NCBI GenBank assembly: GCA_024654105.1
Contig: JANLID010000167.1
Span: 1 to 18,950, forward strand
Length of the DNA: 18,950 bases
Direction: 5' to 3'
Source: Gallionella sp.
GTDB taxonomy: Bacteria > Pseudomonadota > Gammaproteobacteria > Burkholderiales > Gallionellaceae
Shown here: positions 13,638 through 18,950 of the stretch, piece by piece
Layout of the letters: each line of letters opens with the position of its first letter
Position numbering within the stretch: the first letter of the stretch is position 1
Notes under the pieces: model-generated
Database searches by the model: none
What the model saw: only the letters and a program-made list of their open reading frames with translations
Told to the model about the DNA's origin: nothing
Program-made: the position numbers and the translations under genes

Positions 13638-14723
13638 CTAGATATTCTCTTCCGCCATCGCGGCAAGCTGTTCGGCCTGATACTCGGTCATCAGCGCGCC
13701 GGTGAGCTCGCCGATGTCGCCGTCCATGATCGAGTCCATCTTGTACAGTGTCAGGTTGATGCGGTGGTCGGTGACGCGGCCTTGCGGGAAATTGTAGGTG
13801 CGGATGCGCTCGGAGCGGTCGCCGCTGCCGACCAGGCTCTTGCGCGTCGCGGCGGTCTTGGCGTTCTGTTCGCGAACCTGCGCGTCTTTGATGCGGGCTG
13901 CCAGCACACATAGCGCTTGCGCCTTGTTCTGGTGCTGCGAGCGGCCGTCCTGACATTCCACCACGACGCCGGTCGGCAGATGGGTGATGCGCACCGCCGA
14001 ATCGGTTTTGTTGATGTGCTGCCCGCCTGCGCCGCTGGCGCGGAACGTGTCGATGCGCAAATCGGCGGGGTTCAGCACCACGTCGTTCACTTCGTCCACT
14101 TCCGGCATGATCGCCACGGTACACGCCGAGGTGTGTACGCGGCCCTGTGTTTCGGTCGTCGGAACACGCTGTACGCGATGCGCGCCGGACTCGAATTTCA
14201 GCACCGAGTACGCGCCCTGCCCGGCGATGCGGGCGATAATTTCCTTGTAGCCGCCCATTTCGCCGGGGCTTTCCGAAATCACCTCGACCTGCCAGCGCTT
14301 GCGTTCGGCGTAGCGCGAATACATGCGGAACAGGTCGCCGGCGAACAGCGCCGCCTCGTCGCCGCCGGTACCGGCGCGCACTTCGAGGAACACGTTGCGC
14401 TCGTCGTTGGGGTCTTTGGGCAGCAACTGCTTCTGCAATTCGCCAGCAAGTTGTGCCAGTTGTTCATGCCCTTGCTTTATTTCGGCTTCGGCGAACTCTT
14501 TCATTTCCGGATCGGCCGCCATCTCTTTCGCGGTTGCGATATCGGCCTCGCAGGTCTGGTAGGCGTGATACAGCGACACCACCGGCTCCAGTTCGGCGCG
14601 CTCGCGGCTGAGTTTGCGAAACCCGTCCATATCTTTGGTGGCTTCTTCGGTGCTCAGCATCTGGTCTACTTCATGCAGGCGTTCGCCCAGTCGAGCGAGC
14701 CTGACGGCGATGTTGGGCTTCAT
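13638..14723 (-). CDS. prfA: Peptide chain release factor 1 (RF1)
   Basis: Recognises UAA and UAG stop codons and triggers release of the finished protein. The 361-residue length is normal. Seen are the acidic N-terminal domain, the stop-codon reading motif as VPTTETQGR (PxT at 188-190), the GGQ catalytic motif at 233-235 in RASGAGGQHINKTDSAVR, and the typical end MDGDIGELTGALMTEYQAEQ followed by LAAMAEENI. The ATG overlaps the hemA stop by ATGA, so translation is coupled. The GGQ glutamine is the target of PrmC, whose gene usually follows directly but is here about 3 kb away. Two further partial copies of its last codons lie downstream at 12202 and 11572. Confidence 0.97.
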   Translation of the reverse strand: MKPNIAVRLARLGERLHEVDQMLSTEEATKDMDGFRKLSRERAELEPVVSLYHAYQTCEADIATAKEMAADPEMKEFAEAEIKQGHEQLAQLAGELQKQLLPKDPNDERNVFLEVRAGTGGDEAALFAGDLFRMYSRYAERKRWQVEVISESPGEMGGYKEIIARIAGQGAYSVLKFESGAHRVQRVPTTETQGRVHTSACTVAIMPEVDEVNDVVLNPADLRIDTFRASGAGGQHINKTDSAVRITHLPTGVVVECQDGRSQHQNKAQALCVLAARIKDAQVREQNAKTAATRKSLVGSGDRSERIRTYNFPQGRVTDHRINLTLYKMDSIMDGDIGELTGALMTEYQAEQLAAMAEENI

Positions 14724-15973
14724 TCTTCCGGGTGCAGGTGATACAGGCGGTGGATCACATCGAGAAACGCCTCGCGGTCGCCGCCGTGCACCTGATTCAG
14801 CGCGTGGGTCGGTGCGTGCAGGAATTTGTTGGTCAGGCCGCTGCTCATCGCTTCCAGCACCTTTTCCGGGCTCTCGCCCCTGGCCAGCAGGCGCAAGGCT
14901 TTTTCCATTTCGTGGCGGCGGCTGCGCTCGGCATGGTCGCGCAATGCGCGGATGGTCGGCACCACCTCGCGCGATTCCATCCAGTGCACGAAATCAGCCA
15001 CGCCGGAATCGATGATGACCTCCGCCTCCCTGACCGCGCCCTGTCGCGCGTCGAGGCCGTCCTTCACCACTTCGGCGAGGTCGTCCACGGTGTACAGGAA
15101 TACGTCGTCCAGCTCGGCGACTTCCGCTTCCACGTCGCGCGGCACGGCCAGGTCGACAATGAACAGCGGGCGGTGCTTGCGCGCCTTGAGCGCGCGCTCC
15201 ACCATGCCCTTGCCGAGGATCGGCAGCGGGCTGGCGGTGCAGGTGATGATGATGTCGTGCTGCGCGAGCTGCTCCGGCAATTCGTTCAGCGTGATCGCGT
15301 GGCCGTTGATGCGCCGCGCCAGCCCGTGGGCGCGTTCCAGCGTGCGGTTGGCGACGGTGATGTGTTTGGGGGAACGCGCCGCGAAATGCACCGCGTTGAG
15401 TTCGATCATCTCGCCCGCGCCGATGAACAGCACGCGCTGCTCGGCGATGCTCGGAAATATCCGCTCGGCCAGCCGCACCGCCGCCGCGGCCATCGACACC
15501 AGGTTCGCGCCGATCTCGGTTTGCGTGCGCACATCTTTCGCGACCGAGAAGGTGCGCTGAAATAGTTTGTGCAACAGGAAACCGAGCGTGCCTGCTTCTT
15601 CGGCCTGGCGCACCGCCTGTTTCATCTGCCCGAGGATTTGCGGTTCGCCGAGCACCATCGAATCCAGCCCGCTGGCGACGCGGAACGAATGCTTCACAGC
15701 CTGCTCGCGCGGCAGCGTGTAAAGATAGGGATCGATGTCCTTGCGCGGTAAATGGTGATATTGCGCCAGCCAGTCGATGGCCTGTTCGGGTTGTTCGGCG
15801 TTGCAATACAGCTCGGTGCGGTTGCAGGTGGACAGGATCGCCGCCTCTTTCGCCGCGCCGTTTTCCACCAGATCGCGTAGCGCGCCCTCCATCCCGTCGG
15901 CGTTGAACGCGACCTGTTCGCGCACGGCGAGCGGCGCGGTCTGATGGTTAATGCCAAAGGCGAACAACTGCAT
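14720..15973 (-). CDS. hemA: Glutamyl-tRNA reductase HemA
   Basis: Reduces glutamyl-tRNA to glutamate-1-semialdehyde with NADPH, the first committed step of haem synthesis by the C5 route. The 417-residue protein has the catalytic C50 in STCNRTELY, the GLDSMVLGEPQILGQ signature (about 102-116), the NADPH-binding VLFIGAGEMIEL, and the C-terminal dimerisation domain. N-terminal FGINHQTAPLAVRE is standard. The ribosome site is weak. A perfect TATAAT on this strand at 16018-16013 is a candidate -10 element, though no good -35 stands at the right distance. First gene of hemA-prfA, divergent from ubiD. Confidence 0.97.
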   Translation of the reverse strand: MQLFAFGINHQTAPLAVREQVAFNADGMEGALRDLVENGAAKEAAILSTCNRTELYCNAEQPEQAIDWLAQYHHLPRKDIDPYLYTLPREQAVKHSFRVASGLDSMVLGEPQILGQMKQAVRQAEEAGTLGFLLHKLFQRTFSVAKDVRTQTEIGANLVSMAAAAVRLAERIFPSIAEQRVLFIGAGEMIELNAVHFAARSPKHITVANRTLERAHGLARRINGHAITLNELPEQLAQHDIIITCTASPLPILGKGMVERALKARKHRPLFIVDLAVPRDVEAEVAELDDVFLYTVDDLAEVVKDGLDARQGAVREAEVIIDSGVADFVHWMESREVVPTIRALRDHAERSRRHEMEKALRLLARGESPEKVLEAMSSGLTNKFLHAPTHALNQVHGGDREAFLDVIHRLYHLHPEE

Positions 15974-16144
15974 CTTGGTTTTCTGCGGGCAAATGGATTA
16001 AAAAGGTGGCGAATTATAGTATCAACGGCGGTGCATTACTATCCGGCGCAATTCGGGCAAGTCGCATAGAATGAATGCCTGCGCAACATTGATCGATGCA
16101 TCACGCGAAAGGCCATAGCGGCTGCGATGCAGGAGGGGCAAACA

Positions 16145-17608
16145 ATGGAATACCGTGACCTGCGCGATTTTATCGCGCAATTGGAAAGGCTGGGCGAACT
16201 CAAGCGCGTGACCGCGCCGGTTTCGCCGCATCTGGAAATGACCGAGATCTGCGACCGCGTGCTGCGCGCGCAAGGCCCGGCCATCCTGTTCGAAAATCCA
16301 GTTGGACATAACATGCCCGTGCTTGCCAACCTGTTTGGCACACCGCGCCGCGTGGCGCTGGGCATGGGCGAGGAGAACACGCAGGCGCTGCGTGAAGTCG
16401 GCAAGCTGCTCGCCTTCCTGAAAGAACCGGAGCCGCCCAAAGGGCTGAAGGACGCGTGGGAAAAATGGCCGGTGCTGAAGCAAGTGCTCACCATGCCGCC
16501 CAAGGTGGTTTTCTCAGGGCCATGTCAGGAAATTGTCTGGGAAGGCGCTGACGTGGATTTGGGCAGGCTGCCGATCCAGCATTGCTGGCCGGGCGACATC
16601 GCGCCGCTCATCACCTGGGGACTGGTGGTCACCCGAGGCCCAAACAAGCCGCGCCAGAATCTCGGTATCTACCGCCAGCAGGTGATCGCGCCGAACAAGA
16701 CCATCATGCGCTGGCTGGCGCATCGCGGCGGCGCGCTGGATTTTCGCGACCACTGCGAGAAAAACCCGGGGCAACCGTTTCCCGTTGCGGTAGTCATCGG
16801 CGCCGACCCGGCGACCATCCTCGGTGCGGTCACGCCGATTCCAGATTCATTGTCCGAATACCAGTTCGCCGGTTTGTTGCGCGGCAGCAAGACCGAATTG
16901 GTCAAGTGCCTGGGCAGCGACCTGCAAGTACCCGCTTCCGCCGAAATCGTGCTGGAAGGCGTGATTCATCCCGGTGAGACCGCGCTGGAAGGCCCGTATG
17001 GCGACCACACCGGCTACTACAACGAGCAGGACAAATTTCCGGTATTCACCATCCAGCGCATCACGATGCGCCGTGACCCGATCTATCACTCCACCTACAC
17101 CGGCAAACCACCCGATGAACCGGCGATGCTGGGTGTCGCATTGAATGAAGTGTTCGTGCCGCTGCTGCAAAAACAATTTCCCGAAATCATAGATTTTTAT
17201 TTGCCGCCGGAAGGTTGCTCATATCGCATGGCGATCGTGAGCATCAAGAAGCAATACCCGGGGCACGCCAAGCGCGTAATGTTCGGCATCTGGAGCTTCC
17301 TGCGCCAGTTCATGTACACCAAGTTCATTATCGTGGTGGACGACGGCATCGATATCCGCAACTGGCAGGAAATAATCTGGGCGATCACCACGCGTGTCGA
17401 TCCGGCGCGCGACACCCTGCTGGTGGAAAACACCCCGATCGACTACCTGGATTTCGCCAGCCCGGTATCCGGCCTGGGCGGCAAGATGGGGCTGGACGCC
17501 ACCAACAAATGGCCGGGCGAGACGCAGCGCGAGTGGGGCACGCCGATCGCGATGGATGCAGCGGTAAAGGCGAAGGTGGACGCGATGTGGGGCGAGTTGG
17601 GGTTGTAA
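16145..17608 (+). CDS. ubiD: 4-hydroxy-3-polyprenylbenzoate decarboxylase UbiD
   Basis: Removes the carboxyl group from 3-octaprenyl-4-hydroxybenzoate in ubiquinone synthesis, using prenylated FMN made by UbiX. The 487 residues align closely with E. coli UbiD along the full length: YRDLRDFIAQLERLGELKRV at the start, PLITWGLVVTRGP, NLGIYRQQ, LSEYQFAGLLRG, ASAEIVLEG, EGPYGDHTGYYN, VFVPLLQKQFPEI and DYLDFASPVSGLG. The start is set at 16145 because AGGAGG at 16131-16136 precedes it by 8 bases; the in-frame ATG at 16127 lies upstream of that site. Divergent from hemA; no UbiX gene is in the window. Confidence 0.96.
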   Translation: MEYRDLRDFIAQLERLGELKRVTAPVSPHLEMTEICDRVLRAQGPAILFENPVGHNMPVLANLFGTPRRVALGMGEENTQALREVGKLLAFLKEPEPPKGLKDAWEKWPVLKQVLTMPPKVVFSGPCQEIVWEGADVDLGRLPIQHCWPGDIAPLITWGLVVTRGPNKPRQNLGIYRQQVIAPNKTIMRWLAHRGGALDFRDHCEKNPGQPFPVAVVIGADPATILGAVTPIPDSLSEYQFAGLLRGSKTELVKCLGSDLQVPASAEIVLEGVIHPGETALEGPYGDHTGYYNEQDKFPVFTIQRITMRRDPIYHSTYTGKPPDEPAMLGVALNEVFVPLLQKQFPEIIDFYLPPEGCSYRMAIVSIKKQYPGHAKRVMFGIWSFLRQFMYTKFIIVVDDGIDIRNWQEIIWAITTRVDPARDTLLVENTPIDYLDFASPVSGLGGKMGLDATNKWPGETQREWGTPIAMDAAVKAKVDAMWGELGL

Positions 17609-17636
17609 TTCCAATTCGCAATAGAAACAGGGATAA

Positions 17637-17688
17637 CGTAGGGTGCATTTATGCACCATCGCCATTGGTGCATGGAATGCACCCTACG
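17637..17688. repeat. Composite palindromic repeat after ubiD
   Basis: Outer arms CGTAGGGTGCATT (17637-17649) and AATGCACCCTACG (17676-17688) are perfect inverted copies of 13 bases. Inner arms ATGCACCA (17651-17658) and TGGTGCAT (17666-17673) form a second stem in the loop. The GTAGGGTGCA...TGCACCCTAC type is a common dispersed repeat in proteobacteria. Lying 28 bases after the ubiD stop it could also help end transcription. The 215 bases between it and the hemerythrin-like gene show nothing I recognise. Confidence 0.75.
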
Positions 17689-17903
17689 AAATTATTATTG
17701 CTTGTAACGCAAATTAGAATTAGCGGCAGATGGAGCTGCGGGGGGAGATCAGGCATATTCATGTCCACCCCGTTTACTATCTCGTCTTTCGGAAATTGGG
17801 GTTCCATAGATTTCTCAGCCTTTGTAACCGGAGAATTTTTCGTGCTACCAGCTTTTCACCTTGTTGGGTGGTGAGCCAGTCGCCAAGGAGCTGCATCAGT
17901 GAA

Positions 17904-18380
17904 TTACAACCAAAATGTCGAGTACAGTCGTAAAACAGCTTTTATTTTTGCTTCCTTGCAACCGGGTACGAGGTCGTAGATTTGGGTGTTTAGGATTATT
18001 CTCATCGGCCCACTCTCATACTTGATGTGCCTAATGAAACAATCTCTCAATAACTTGGGGTAATGGTCTGCCGCAGTGTCAGGATACACGCCGTTAAATG
18101 ATGCCAACTCATTTTTTATGCTTTGAACCTTGTTCAACAAATGTTGATGTGCAAGGGCGTGCCGGTCAAAGGGAAAGTTGACCGCCTGCGCAATATATTC
18201 TTCCATCAGGAAACAATCAGCCAGGTAGTCTTCGAGCAGATTAAACGTTTCTGACAGGGCATGATGGTCGTTTGCTCCAATCAAGCACTCAACCCTGTCA
18301 AGCATGTCAAATATCTTCTTGTGTGCAGAATCGATGATTCTATTTCCGACACTCAACTGCTTTGTGAATGAAAAGTCCAC
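17904..18380 (-). CDS. Hemerythrin-like protein with changed di-iron ligands
   Basis: About 158 residues of the hemerythrin/HHE fold: FTKQLSVGNRIIDSAHKKIF, YLADCFLMEEYIAQ, FDRHALAHQH and RDCFIRHIKYES follow the order of the four helices of bacteriohemerythrin. In that family seven residues bind the two irons. Here H20, E60, H74, H78 and H118 are in place, but the His of HFxxEE is C56 and the last Asp has no match (E122 is one residue early, S123 is in its place). Oxygen binding by the usual centre is therefore doubtful. The start is uncertain: GTG 18380 has GGGAGG 4 bases upstream; a TTG at 18398 is the longest alternative. It stands alone between ubiD and ftsX. Confidence 0.75.
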   Translation of the reverse strand: MDFSFTKQLSVGNRIIDSAHKKIFDMLDRVECLIGANDHHALSETFNLLEDYLADCFLMEEYIAQAVNFPFDRHALAHQHLLNKVQSIKNELASFNGVYPDTAADHYPKLLRDCFIRHIKYESGPMRIILNTQIYDLVPGCKEAKIKAVLRLYSTFWL

Positions 18381-18616
18381 GCCGCCTCCCAAGAGCAAGC
18401 CATCACGAATTCGGTGCCGTTCACTGGTTCAAAGTATGGTTCGTTGGGAGCTTTATAACCGTATGGCCGATAAAAGCATATATGCCGAAATGCCTATATA
18501 TTTCGGCCTAGCCATTTGTTTGAATGTGGCTGGATTTGGATAACGGCTGAAGTTCAGCAATTGGCACATTCCCGCCATTCGCCAATATCCGCTCCCGGGA
18601 GATTACGGGTGAGCTG

Positions 18617-18950
18617 TCAGCGCGGCTCGATCTGCGACAGATGCCGTGCCACCGATAGCCACGCCCCCATCCAGCCGAGATAGACCGAGAACAGCAGCAG
18701 CGACAGGCTATCGCCGAAAGACAGCGGATGCAGCGTGAACTGGCTGGCGTAGAGCTGCGATAGCGCGTTGAGTTGCTGGTTGAGCAGCAACAGACTGGCG
18801 GTGACGATGAGCCAGGCCATCACGCCGCCGAGCAGTCCCTGCGTGGCACCAAAATACAAAAAGGGACGGCGGATGAAACCATCGGTCGCGCCGATCAGTT
18901 TGGCGACTTCGATCTCGTCGTGCTGGGTGAGAATTTGCAGGCGGATGGTA
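18617..18950 (-). CDS. ftsX: Cell division protein FtsX, C-terminal part (cut by window edge)
   Basis: The last 110 residues of FtsX, the membrane partner of the ATPase FtsE that activates cell-wall hydrolases at the division site. At the edge the frame reads TIRLQILTQHDEIEVAKLIG, then ATDGFIRRPFLYFGATQGLLGG, which is the conserved segment before the last two membrane helices (LIVTASLLLL and LLLFSVYLGWMGAWL). It ends SQIEPR. The gene begins beyond the window; ftsE would be expected upstream of it. The 217 bases between it and the hemerythrin-like gene hold a small stem-loop (18484-18507) and no gene that I can support. Confidence 0.93.
   Translation of the reverse strand, partial: TIRLQILTQHDEIEVAKLIGATDGFIRRPFLYFGATQGLLGGVMAWLIVTASLLLLNQQLNALSQLYASQFTLHPLSFGDSLSLLLFSVYLGWMGAWLSVARHLSQIEPR

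Noticed and set aside
14732..15565. Open frame of 277 codons on the plus strand within hemA
   Set aside because: Antisense shadow of hemA, which has a full set of conserved motifs.
17777..17896. 39-codon minus-strand frame just after the hemerythrin-like gene, rich in Arg and Leu
   Set aside because: No ribosome site, no recognised motif, and too short to support without conservation.
17730..17933. 67-codon plus-strand frame between ubiD and the hemerythrin-like gene
   Set aside because: No family resemblance and it overlaps the hemerythrin-like gene antisense.
18484..18507. Stem-loop GCCGAAAT / 8-base loop / ATTTCGGC before ftsX
   Set aside because: A real inverted repeat, but AT-rich surroundings without a T tract on either side give no clear function.

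Overview
The window looks like a piece of a betaproteobacterial chromosome, probably Nitrosomonadales (a Gallionellaceae-like bacterium). This is inferred from gene content and order (hemA-prfA-prmC, argB/HAD nucleotidase/slmA, a RegB/RegA redox pair, ubiD) and a moderately GC-rich base composition; no rRNA or other taxonomic marker is present. I saw no tRNA, rRNA, CRISPR array, transposase or integrase gene.

Layout. 1-348: end of a gene carrying a zinc-binding CZB sensor domain. 427-3142 (minus): an operon for periplasmic MsrB and MsrA followed by a mercuric-reductase-like flavoprotein. 3249-5056 (minus): regB-regA, with a RegA-box-like palindrome just upstream of regB. 5294-6267 (plus): a PCuAC-family copper protein with altered ligands, then an Hsp20 with a good sigma-32 promoter. 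6420-9762 (plus): argB, a palindromic repeat, a pyrimidine 5'-nucleotidase, slmA and a divergent DAHP-synthase-family enzyme. 9787-15973 (minus): hemA-prfA and prmC, which normally sit together, separated here by about 2.9 kb of accessory DNA. 16145-17608 (plus): ubiD. 17904-18380 (minus): a hemerythrin-like protein. 18617-18950 (minus): the end of ftsX.

The most interesting part is the accessory block between prfA and prmC. Read in the direction of transcription it holds an MscS channel, a Phd/RelE-type toxin-antitoxin pair, and a DUF4160/DUF2442 pair whose first gene has an in-frame amber stop. The last part of prfA is present three times: intact at the end of prfA (13638), as a reading-frame-preserving copy of about 107 bp after mscS (12202), and as a more decayed copy of about 36 bp directly after the toxin gene (11572). 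Each accessory unit is therefore separated from the next by a prfA tail. This pattern fits stepwise insertion at the prfA 3' end, each event supplying a new tail that kept prfA intact.

Several dispersed palindromic repeats touch genes: one is translated inside prmC, one ends exactly at the start codon of the nucleotidase gene, and one supplies the last codons of the DUF2442 gene. Three gene pairs (msrB/msrA, regB/regA, hemA/prfA) overlap by ATGA, indicating translational coupling. The redox theme (RegBA, Msr pair, flavoprotein, copper protein, hemerythrin-like and CZB domains) suits a microbe living across oxygen gradients, but that is inference.
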